A program made the translations under genes and the position numbers. This document shows positions 11,253 to 20,734 of a stretch of 64,000 nucleotides of DNA, piece after piece; the first letter of the stretch is position 1; each line of letters starts with the position of its first letter. Under the pieces are notes generated by a model. That model had not been told where the DNA came from and searched no databases. It saw only the letters and a list, made by a program, of their open reading frames with translations. Source of the stretch: Platerodrilus igneus (lineage: Eukaryota; Arthropoda; Insecta; Coleoptera; Lycidae); NCBI GenBank assembly GCA_036346225.1, contig JARFIW010001739.1:11821001-11885000 (forward strand), in the 5' to 3' direction.

Positions 11253-12567
11253 TTAAAAAACTTTTCTATTATCTACACTAATACTATTAGCTATTAGTAA
11301 GTTTTTCTTTTTTAAAAACATTTTTCTAGCTTGAGCTATTCTAGCTACTATATCCCTTCTGCTACGTCTATCCTTTGTAATTATACTACCTAAATAGCAA
11401 AATTCATCTACCTCCTCTAACTCGGTATTACCTAGTTTTAATTTTGGTTTAGAACTAGGCTGTAACTCACTGGTCATTATCTTTGTCTTTACTGAACTAA
11501 TTCTCATACTATAGTTACTCTGTAGTATCTCATCTAAAATATTTAAAAACTCTCCTAACTCTTTTCTAGACTCTGCCATAATGGCTATTTCATCTGCAAA
11601 ACGTAACATGTCTACTTTCTGTCCCTGTACACTAATACCTATCTCGTTTCTCTCTCCAGCTAAGTTTAAAGCTTCCTCAATATAAACGTTAAAAATCAAG
11701 GAAGACAGTATACAACCCTGTCTAACACTATTTCTAATCTTAGCTTCTTTTTCTATTTCATCAAATCTAATTACTACACTTTGGTATTTATATAGACTGT
11801 AAATAATTTTTCTATCCCTATGAGAGATTCCTATTTTTTGCAAAACCCTGAACATAACAATCCAAATAACCCTATCAAATGCTTTTTCTAAATCTATAAA
11901 CGCGAAATGAGTTTTTTTATTTTTTTGTAACCTTTTTTCGATAATTAGCCTAATCATTAGTATCCGTTCTCTAGTCCCTCTGTCTTTACGAAAACCATAT
12001 TGGTCTTCGCCTAAATAATTCTCAGTCAAAGCTTCTACTCTATTTTTAATTATTATTGTTAGTATTTTGGAAGCGTGAGAAGTTAAACTAACCGTTTTAA
12101 AATTCTCACACCTATCAACTCCTGACTTTTTTGGGATTGGGATAATAATACTTTTTTCGAAATCTAGTGGAACCTCACCTGTGTCATATATTAATTTTAC
12201 TAGTTCATATAATCTATCTAAAGTTTTTTGACTTGCATATTTTATTAATTCTGCTGGAATATCGTCTATCCCTGGAGCTTTGTTTAGTTTAAGATTCCAA
12301 ACAGCTCTATCAAATTCCTCTCTTAATATTGAGAACCCTATTTCTACATCCTCTTCTTGGTCGTTCTCTAACTCATCCATATCGTCTCCCTTATATAAAT
12401 CTTCTAAATACCTTTTCCATCTATCTGCTACCTCAACTTTATTTATTAAAAGCTCATTATTCTCGTCTTTAATACCATTATATTTTTTCCTATCTTCCCC
12501 AAAAAACTTTTTAACTGCCCTGTATGCCCTGTCTGTCTTACCTACTCTCAAATCATCTTGTATATAT
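11253..12567 (-). pseudogene. LINE reverse transcriptase
   Basis: The protein would copy the element's RNA at a nicked target. The open frame runs from 12659, but the first 26-30 residues are Gypsy gag DNA read out of frame, so that start is an artefact of the insertion. LINE homology starts with VGKTDRAYRAVKKFF and includes NKAPGIDDIPAELIK, SLTSHASKIL, QYGFRKDRGTRERIL, AFIDLEKAFDRVIW, SVRQGC and the active-site block RFADEIAIM. The usual FADD reads FADE (residues 354-357 of the frame), so one catalytic Asp is changed to Glu. Endonuclease is missing through 5' truncation. The group is the 'TSHASKIL / GTRDAI' LINE type common in arthropods. I leave its clade open. Confidence 0.9.
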
Positions 12568-12581
12568 ACATACATCGTCAT
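12568..12581. repeat. LINE target-site duplication, right copy
   Basis: ACATACATCGTCAT, identical to 10395-10408. It lies within gag coding sequence. Confidence 0.95.
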
Positions 12582-13701
12582 ATCTCTGTAAATACTCCAA
12601 AAATGTCTCCCGTTCTGTAATGTTTTGTAAGGCCACGTGTTGTCTGATTTCGAGTTCAAAATGTCGTGATAAGTATTTGACTATTTGTCTGTCCGTCAAT
12701 GGTGGAATAAGTTGTTTGGCCACACTGTATTTGCGGATGACATATTGTTCCCTAGAACCTGCAAACTCTCCCTTAAATTTTCCTGTAATCAAGTCGTCCT
12801 TAATCAGATCCTGTTTGTGATCACTCCAGTAATGCTGTAAAAATTTGTTTTCAAAGTCCTGATATGTGTCTATGTCCTGTCTTACTAAATTATACCATGC
12901 TTCCGCATTGTCTTTTAATAAAGCCTTTATCGTATTTAGTTTAGTCTGTTCGTCGAATAAATTTCCCACTAGATTTCTTACGCTATTAATAAAAATTTGT
13001 GGATTTACCCTGTTGTCGCCATAAAATTTCATATGTTGGTCCAATGATACGCCACCTGTATAAAATCTGGGACCATCCCCCGTTAAACTTGCCATGTTGT
13101 ATTTAATACTACCAACTTCGCGTTTTACCCTGCCTAACTGATCCCTAAATGAGTCCGTTACTTCAGTCATTTTTATATTTATCTCTTCTTCACAAAAAAT
13201 ACGTACTTCGGAACTTAAATGTCCCATTTCCTGTCGAAGACCTGTAATGTTTTTCTCATTTCTATCAACCCTACTTTCTACTTCCCCCATTTTCACGGTA
13301 AGACTATTTTTAAATTCTGTAAAATATTTAGTAGATTGCTCAAGTTTCCCGCTTCTCTGCTCTAATTTTCGGTTGGACTCCTCCCTCGCTCTATTAGATT
13401 CATCGCTTAGCAGTTCTAATTTTCTGTTGGACTCCTCCCTCGCTCTATTCGATTCATCGCTTAGCTGTTCTAATTTTCGGTTGGACTCCTCCCTCGCTCT
13501 ATTCGATTCATCGCTTAGCTGTTCTAATTTTCGGTTGGACTCCTCCCTAGCTAATCGCATTTCCTCTAACATTCTCATCATTAACTCATTTCCTGTTTCT
13601 CCTGACTCCGTCTTAGACTGATCCCTACTACCTCCTGCTTCTTCCTCCATTTCTGCTTCTGTCGTCTTAAATAAAGCACTATCACTGCTTCCTATTTCCA
13701 C
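12582..13701 (-). pseudogene. Gypsy-like gag, N-terminal and capsid part (split by LINE)
   Basis: Gag would form the retrotransposon particle. About 370 residues remain open from the Met at 13701. An acidic N-terminus comes first. Next is a long coiled coil (about residues 50-125) built from 18-residue repeats based on REESNRKLEQLSDESN. A second coiled-coil segment includes VKMGEVESRVDRNEKNITGL. The capsid-like domain follows, with INSVRNLVGNLFDEQTKL, AWYNLVRQDIDTYQDF and LTDRQIVKYLSRHFE, which is Gypsy gag. The last codons (FLEYLQRYDDV) run into the LINE's target duplication, and the gene resumes below 10394. This frame alone has no internal stop, so the LINE was the main damage here. Confidence 0.88.
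13355..13555 (-). repeat. 54-bp in-frame tandem repeat inside gag
   Basis: 'ttggactcctccc' recurs at 13373, 13427, 13481 and 13535, exactly 54 bases apart each time. The unit encodes 18 coiled-coil residues and keeps the frame, so copy number can change without breaking gag. Adjacent units differ by only a few bases, so the expansion is recent compared with the decay of the rest of the element. Confidence 0.95.
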
Positions 13702-13863
13702 CCCTTAACTTCGAAGCCACTCTTTTCTCTGCATCTGTCACACTTTTCAACCCCACACACGCCTACACACTTCTTTCACACTCCTACAAAAATATTAACA
13801 CTCAGCTCTTAATTTCAGGGTCGTCAGTTTCCTGAAACAGTTACACACTATCTGAAATTCGAG

Positions 13864-13883
13864 CCCTCACGTTCGGGTCGCCA
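13864..13883 (-). other. tRNA-Lys-type primer-binding site, inner copy
   Basis: On the minus strand TGGCGACCCGAACGTGAGGG closely resembles the retroelement site TGGCGCCCAACGTGGGG, which pairs with the 3' end of a tRNA-Lys. It is preceded by GGGGAATCACAGAAAATCT. Of the two primer-site-like copies this one keeps the canonical TGG start. Confidence 0.6.
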
Positions 13884-13911
13884 AGATTTTCTGTGATTCC
13901 CCTAAATCGTG

Positions 13912-13930
13912 CCTCACGAATTGGGCGTCA
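13912..13930 (-). other. Primer-binding-site-like sequence, outer copy
   Basis: On the minus strand TGACGCCCAATTCGTGAGG follows GAGGATTACAGCAAATCT. It has the same layout as the inner copy 48 bases away but starts TGA rather than TGG. The inverted LTR at 17978-20095 has an equivalent, TGACGCCCAATCTGTGGG, at 20017-20034. Confidence 0.55.
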
Positions 13931-14150
13931 AGATTTGCTGTAATCCTCGTTACTACGGTGAAATCTCCTCTGATATTCGATTTCTTACCTGAATATCGCC
14001 TCTTGAATCCTTCCGCCTCGGCTGCTCACCTAGTTAAAACTTTCATCCTCATTCATAAAAAAAAAAACACATTCTTACCACAAACATCAACGTTAACTCT
14101 ATTTACATTAATATTGACAATTTGACAATACATTAAAATTTCAAAATTAA

Positions 14151-14298
14151 TTTTTTTTTTTTTTTTAATTACAGGATTTTTACTGATGATGACCACATAG
14201 TGGTCGAAAACGTATTTAGTAATTTAAATATTTTTTGTGGTTAAGGGTTTTTATTTAATTTTATTTAAATCGTGCCACAGTGTTCCTATAGATTATTA
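14151..14298 (-). mobile_element. 148-bp insertion in the LTR with a long target duplication
   Basis: A stretch absent from the other LTR copy splits 14098-14150 from its duplicate 14299-14343 (about 45 bp, 'tctatttacattaatattga' onward). It begins with a run of T (poly-A on the minus strand). It contains CTGATGA, a GACCAC/GTGGTC hairpin and GAAA (14183-14209), followed by an AT-rich part. Long, variable target duplications are known for Penelope-like elements, whose ends often carry hammerhead motifs. That assignment is an inference. Confidence 0.6.
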
Positions 14299-15221
14299 TC
14301 TATTTACATTAATATTGACAATACATTAAAACTTCAAAACTAAATTTCAGCATAAATTTCAGCATCATAAAATTTCCAGTTCATATTTGTCCTTATTTTA
14401 ATTTGCATCCGGAATTAGAGTCCTTGTAGGATGCATACTAATTAAGTTAACAATATTTGCAGACCTGAGTCTGAATAAAAGGGAGCATCTTCCACCCCTT
14501 TACGTTAATTTAACAGGTTAGTCTAATTGAGCTCAAAGACAGACCCCAAATTTTCATCATAATCAAAAACATAAACCTGATAAATACTCCTTTCTACTTA
14601 TACAAGAAAATTTTACCTTAAAATTCAAAATTTGTTGTTTATACAAATTTACTACTGTCCATCTTTATCAAACAAATTATAAAGATATTCAACACACCAA
14701 AACATCAAAGATCGAACAACAAAGCATAAGTTACCTGAAGGTTACTGCACTCGTGGCTCCAATGTACATCGTCCTTGCTAATCCCACCATTCTAGTTGGT
14801 TCATGTTTATGTCTTTGTATTTCTGACCGCCTTTAAAATTTTTCTACACCACCATTCGTCTAAAAAGGTTTCAGGGCTTCTCAGGACTTCATCTATGTAT
14901 ATCTAAATCTTGTTTGGTGGATTCAATCACGTTTACGAATAACATTTTATTACTAACACCCCCGAAAAATAGCACTGAAATTCGTAATACTTTCACGCTA
15001 TACCAAAACTGCATACTTTTATTTATTTATTTATCGTTACTAATTTGGATAATTGGTACAGTAATACCCGCAAATATAACTAGACTTTATTACCTTTATC
15101 TATCTTCTCTAAGTGCACTAATGCATAATAACTTTTATCGTAGCACGTAATCACCATCTATTCTGCTTGAAGTATCGAATAAAATCACAAATAAAGAGAG
15201 CTAAACTCCTATCAGCACGGG

Positions 15222-15231
15222 TTTATATAAT
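15222..15231 (-). promoter_or_regulatory. TATA-like promoter of the 5' LTR
   Basis: On the minus strand ATTATATAAA is followed by CCCGTGCTGATAGG. It lies in the middle of the LTR where the U3/R border is expected. The corresponding part of the inverted LTR copy has GCTATATATACCGAG near 18930. The segment is deleted from the 3' LTR. Confidence 0.5.
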
Positions 15232-16157
15232 GGCTCGCTTGCAAGTCGAATTTGTTCCGCGACGGACGATTTTCAGAAATTCGCATCCTATTTTTCCTTC
15301 CGATGGCTCGGCACAATGATTCTTCTAAAATTTGCACTCGTCCGAGTTGAAATCTAAGAAATTTCCACACGCCTCGCAATACGTCCGCGAACAACTAATT
15401 AATTTTACATATAAATTGTTATGCTTCCACCTCTCATGTTTGCATTTATTTCAACCTTAATCGCCAATCTAGTCTGTTCTTTCTATCTACAACATGTGCT
15501 ATTCTTTTACATATTTCCCCTCATTTAACTACCAATGCATTCCCTCTCGCTTGTCTTTATACCACAAACTTGCTTTCTTACTTGCACTCAGCTTGAAGCT
15601 TATCGACTATCATATACATCGTTATTTTTGCAGGTGTTCTTAGTTCTAATACGCTGAAGGCTTTTACGTGACTTCCCCACGTCTTTATAATTTCTCGATA
15701 CCTTTAGCACTTGGAAAGATTAAATTAAATACAAGTTGAACATTTTAACTCGGTTTCTTTTTATAGAAAGCGTCCAGTGAATAATCTAAACCCCTTATTT
15801 TTAACAAAACAAATAAATTTTTATGCTCCATGGTTTTAATAATGCGTATTATCTAATGAAATTCTACATTACTTCCTTCTACACGTTGATTATGCTTATA
15901 TACAAACCCTACATTCTAATTGAATGATTTAAATCTACACAGTAGACCTTTAATTAAGCGTTCTATTTTCCACTGCTCTGATATACACGGTGTTTGACAT
16001 TATCTAAACAATATGAACGCTATGTTTAGAAGTAAATGACGAATTTATCCAATATACCTTTAAATGAAGCGTATTATTACCCAAAGCTTCCTTATACACG
16101 GTGATTAAAATTATTTGATGTCGTTAATTAATTTTCTACCCTGTTCTAAATTAGAGT

Positions 16158-16158
16158 A

Positions 16159-16192
<34 letters not shown>
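16158..16192. repeat. (TA)n microsatellite, slightly interrupted
   Basis: A TA tract with one CA step separates the 5' LTR from repeat A copy 2. Confidence 0.95.
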
Positions 16193-17940
16193 TGTTGTGA
16201 TACTGTAGCAGTACCCCTGCGCGTCCTTTTGTGAATTAAAAAAGTAAAAAATTTTAACTGTCAATTTTTGATTTTAAGGTATAATTTTAATTGCGTAGGC
16301 TAGTTCAGTTTTTAATTACGCACGGAGCCTGCAACAATACGACAAACAAAGAGTTTAAATTTACCTTCTACCTCTACTTCCTGTTCTAATCTTTAAACCA
16401 AAACACCATTTAGCACAAATTATTATAATGTTCTCAAAAATATTTACAACGTATGAAAAATTTAAAAATTCTCTAAATAAAACTTTCATTAAAAAAAATT
16501 AATAATTATCATTCCCAAAGCCATTATCATTCAAAACGCCAGCAAAATCACTATTATTATTATTATTATTATTAACTGAAACTCCATTAACGTTCATTCA
16601 ACCTCTTTAAATATTTAAATAATTTACAACGTGTACTCAAAAAAGAAGATCCTTGCCGACCTCTCACATAAATTATTATGAAAGCAATTAAAGTATTTAA
16701 ATTAGAAATATTCAATAAAATGCTAATTTTTAGATCATTCAGTTTAGAAATGTACAACAAAATATTCACAAATAAAATAATAAAACATTCAGATTGGCCA
16801 ACCTGTTGTTTTCAGCTCGAATCACTCTCTGGTTCAACTGCTTTAGATATTGTCTGCATCCCTCTTAGCATGGCCTTAAATTATTCTAGCGTCCTTTGTT
16901 AAACTCCTTGACACTTCATAGTTGAAGTAAATGCTTGTTGCATTTCCTCATTTGATCCATTAATCATTCATAATTATTTTCCAGTAATTGTTTATAATTG
17001 TCCAGTAATTGTTTAGAATCGTCATCCAGTAATTATTTAGAATTGTCTTCCAGTAGATATTTAGAGTCCTTTTTTTTAATGTTAATATTGGAATTTAAAT
17101 TAAAACAACTTTTAGTTACTTACGCCTTTTGAAGGGTAAAACGACCTTCCTTTTAATTTTCCATAATTATAATAGTATTATTTCACACTTTACAATAAAT
17201 CACTTTACGTAAATATCTTTGTTTTAAGAGATGTGAACTGAGCCTTACATCATGTTGAAATGATTTTTTAACAAATCCGGTCATATTTATATGCATCGTC
17301 TATCTATTGACAAGCGCAGAGTTCGTCGTTATGCATGATACTTTTATACCAGGTTTTAGGTTTCCTCGTATTATATTGTATGTTAATAGCAATGCGTTGC
17401 TTTTGCCACGTACCATTTCGAGTTAATAACATTGATTCCCTTAGATTTTCATACTTCTAGATAAGTAAACCATTTTTGTTCAAATAAATTTGGTGAACTT
17501 TGATTTTATTCACTATGCCTTGTTCGTTTCCAATAAATCAGATGTCGATTTTAGCTTCTAGTCACGTAGACTTAATGCAATTTATGCATTGAATTATATG
17601 CGTTTGCTATTTTACGCATTTTTAAACTTGCTTGTTTTAATTGCGATCCTTGACGTAATAATGATGCGTTATCCATGCGTGTCACGTTTCAGCTTGCAAT
17701 TATGTTGTTTTACGACTTGCGAATTTGTTTATTCAAATTAATCTTCAAAATATTTTTCACTAACTAAATTCATTACGATTATGGTTTATATACAAAGCAT
17801 TATCATTTACTTTCCAGTCTAATTATTGTATTTCTTGTTTTCTTCAGAAAACTGTCTCGTTTTCTGAGCCCTCGTGTATTTTATATAAAGTGCGCTATAC
17901 TATTGGTCCTAACTACCCCTAAATGACCTTATTAACACAG

Positions 17941-17942
<2 letters not shown>
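16193..17942. repeat. Repeat A, copy 2
   Basis: It has the same order and orientation as 4832-6574, starting TGTTGTGATACTGTAGCAG and ending TTAACACAGCA. Differences are scattered substitutions plus a longer (ATT)n run at about 16552-16573. Its ends are slightly closer to inverted repeats than those of copy 1 (TGTTGTGATA against TGCTGTGTTA). It is bounded by (TA)n on both sides and lies between two LTR copies that face away from each other. Confidence 0.8.

Positions 17943-17977
<35 letters not shown>
17943..17977. repeat. (TA)n microsatellite
   Basis: A TA tract of about 35 bases between repeat A copy 2 and the inverted LTR. Confidence 0.97.
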
Positions 17978-17982
<5 letters not shown>

Positions 17983-20095
17983 CTCATATTTAGACCAGGG
18001 TAGAAAATTAAATAATCACATCAAATAATTTTAATCACCGTGTATAAGGAATTTCATTAAATAATACGCGTTATTAAAACCTTGAAGCATAAATAAACTC
18101 GGTCGTTTCAGTAAAAATAAGAAATTTAAATTATTGATAAGACGCTTTATATCAAAAGAAGCAGTATTGAAAAGCTCTGCGTGTAATGTAATTATTCTAA
18201 ACAAAGAGAAATTACGTGCAAAATTTATCTTAATTAACTCTATTTCGAGTAACCGGTATTAAACAAAGTGTACACATAATAATTAATATTTAAGTTGTAT
18301 TCGCTAAAAATGAAAGGATAGAAATCAATTTAATTGGAGTTAATTAAACCGTTAGTAACATATAATACCTATAAAAACTTGTGAAAATCCAAGATTAAAA
18401 TACCACGGAATAAGGCTCTGAGAATTAATATTACATTTGAACACCTGCGTAGTTTAAATGTCGCATTCGGCGTAAAGTTTGCAGATAATTAATGTTTCAA
18501 AGAATCTTGGGGAAAACGTCGCATAATAGTTACAAGAATTGCTAAAGGTGGGTATTTCACACTCCATGTGGACTAAAATAATCGATAATACAGAATATCA
18601 ATTTGCACCAATACGAACAGGTTAGAAAAGGAAAGAGAAAATACGTCAAGCAAAGACATATATTGTAAAAGGCGGGATTTAAGCAACGTCACGAGGGTCA
18701 CAATTGGTTGAAAATAGGATGCAAATATCAGAGGTAGAACAACAATTTCTGTACAAAATTAATTAGTTTTTCTCGGACATGCTTGCGTGCCGTGTGGAAA
18801 TTTTCTGAGATTTAAATGGGGCGAGTGAAAATTCGTAAAAATCGACGCACGAGCGACAGACTGGGAACATAGAATGAGGAATTCTTTAGAATTACCCGTT
18901 TTGGGGAACAGACCGACAGACAGGCTTTTTGCTATATATACCGAGATGAATATAAACAAGCCCTCTTAGACTTTTGACGATTCGATGCGTTAAAAGCTCG
19001 TACATACGCGACTTGATTGAAGATGTTAAACAGTGCATTTTAGTTTGATTAAATAATTTAAAGTTTGCTTGTATATTTTGTGATTCAAAATAGTTTGTTA
19101 TTTACGTGCTAACATGAATGTACTTCAGTGCACTTAGATACAAGGTAATAAAATTTAGTTTCACTGTACCAATTAGCAAAATTTACAACGACAAATGTAT
19201 ACACAAAAGTAGGCAGTTTTGGCGTATATTGGTGACAGACGCATGAATTTCTTTGCTATTTTTCGGGGGGTGTTAATAATTAAATGGTTCAAATACGTGT
19301 CTGGATCCATGAAACAAGGGTCAGATAAACACAGATGAGTTCCGGAAAAGCCCAGAAACAAATTTAATTAAATGGTGATGGAGAAAATTTTAAAAGCGTA
19401 GAGAATCAGAAGCCGTAAATATAATCCTGTTGAATGGTGTGATTAACTAAAGAAACGATACTTTGAAGCTACGAGGACAGTAACCTTCAGGTAAATTATA
19501 CTATTTTGTTTGACATTTTGTGTGTATTGAATGACTTTATAATTGATTTACTTTAAATGGACATTAGTGAAATTGTACTAACCATAAAAGTTTAATTTTA
19601 AGATGAAATTTGCTTGTTGAAGTAGAAAGGGTATTTAGTTTGATGTTCGGTAATATGATGAAAATTTGGGTATGTCTTTGAGCTCAATTAGACGAACCTG
19701 GTTAATTAACGTAAAGGGGTGGTAGATGCTCCTTTATACTCAGACTCCGGTCTGCTTATATTGTTATATTAATTAGTAGGCATCCAACAAGGACTTTAAT
19801 TTTGGATGCACATTAAAATGATAATAAAATTAATCTTGAAATTCTTTTAAAACTGAAATTTATGCTGCGTTTTAATTTTGAAATTTTATGTATTCTGAAT
19901 ATTGATGTAAATAGAGTTAACGTTGATGTTTTGGTAGGAATGTGTTGTTTTTATGAATGAGGAGGTTTATAACATTAGGTGAGCAGCCGAGGCGAAAAGA
20001 GGACCACAGCCGTTTATGACGCCCAATCTGTGGGACTAGAATTTTTTTGTTGAAAGGACCCAGTTCCCGCATTCAAAGGGGAATATCACAGCAAT
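17978..20095 (+). repeat. Inverted LTR of the Gypsy-like family plus primer-site region
   Basis: This is the reverse-complement relative of the LTRs at 6613-8213 and 13936-16157. It starts AATACTCATATTTAGACCAGGG, has the central TATA region (about 18930) and ends with a version of 'gtgagcagccgaggcg'. A primer-site-like TGACGCCCAATCTGTGGG (20017-20034) follows. Then comes GGGGAATATCACAGCA, which touches TATATATA at 20083-20095. It is more diverged than the other two LTRs. No internal genes follow, so it is a solo LTR or the stub of a deleted element. Confidence 0.8.
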
Positions 20096-20734
20096 ATATA
20101 TATCGATTACTTCACGTATTAACACTTTCAGAGTAGATGACGTCCCTCAATTTTAACAGCAATTCTTGATTGTCATTTAACTGACATCAATTTGATGTAC
20201 CGTAGCGTCATTTAAAGAATGTTTAATTCGAATTCCTCCATTTAAAAATATTCATCGTGAATTGTGATTTGATAATCAACTTCTTGAATATATTCAATCT
20301 GGAATTAAAAAAATTACTTTTAGGTTTACTTTTATAGGTACTTAGTTATTGCACACTGAAATGAAATGGATAAATAATACTAAAAACCGAAAAATTCACA
20401 GAAACTGATATCTTAAAGTTAAAGCTTGGTGTTTGTTTATACAAATACATTACTCTTTTTACGGGAGATTCATGTTCATTAATTTTTATAACACATAGTA
20501 GAATAATGGGCTACATATTTTTAGCTGAATCGTTGATTATGGATATGTTCTCTACTGTGAGAGGTTGTGGAAATAAGAATGCCACTAGGCGTAGATTTTC
20601 AAATCCTGGTAAGAACAAAGTACGTTTTGGTGATAGTTGTTTAAATTTGTTTTGTTTTATTTGTCAATAGTATCTAATCAGTTTTTCTTCTTCCAATAAT
20701 TGCAATAAACTAATAATATCTATATCTATCTATA
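20096..20734. other. Unassigned AT-rich stretch
   Basis: No gene or repeat is recognised. The last 40 bases ('ctatatctatctatac') are the simple-sequence tail of the LINE that follows on the minus strand. Confidence 0.5.

Larger units (their letters stand above)
10409..12567 (-). mobile_element. LINE inserted in Gypsy gag, with a duplicated 3' end
   Basis: A 5'-truncated non-LTR retrotransposon on the minus strand, bounded by a perfect 14-bp target duplication and ending in a short GATGAT-type tail (10409-10416). Its 3' terminal sequence is present twice. One copy, 10417 to about 10590, adjoins the target duplication and lacks about 600 internal bases. A longer one begins at about 10820 and runs into the main body. 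About 200 bases of unknown origin (roughly 10590-10805) lie between. The family is related to the plus-strand LINE at 34170-36345. Confidence 0.9.
6613..13936 (-). mobile_element. Gypsy-like LTR retrotransposon 1, body from 3' LTR to 5' LTR border
   Basis: Reading leftward on the minus strand: LTR (about 13890-16157, listed separately), primer-site region, gag (13701-12582, then its C-terminus below 10394), protease, the start of reverse transcriptase, a pyrimidine-rich repeat, a polypurine tract and the second LTR (8213-6613). A LINE is inserted in gag. RNase H and integrase are absent, so the element is internally deleted as well as mutated. LTR identity rests on the long direct match between 6628-8213 and 13937-16150. 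Confidence 0.85.
13936..16157 (-). repeat. 5' LTR of Gypsy-like element 1
   Basis: Direct repeat of 6613-8213, but longer. It retains a segment of about 390 bp (15200-15590) that the 3' LTR has lost, and carries a 148-bp insertion at 14151-14298. The upstream end runs into (TA)n at 16158. The exact 3' boundary is uncertain because the LTR end and primer site are duplicated (13864-13936). Confidence 0.85.

Noticed and set aside
11253..12659. A 468-residue single protein starting at 12659
   Set aside because: The first 26-30 residues come from the Gypsy gag gene across the LINE junction, so it is not a natural start.
12280..13621. Plus-strand Ser/Leu-rich frames at 12280-12820 and 13247-13621
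   Set aside because: They are antisense shadows of the LINE and the gag coiled coil.
18759..18959. Possible small protein on the minus strand
   Set aside because: It lies inside the inverted LTR over its TATA region and is matched by the non-coding part of the other LTR.
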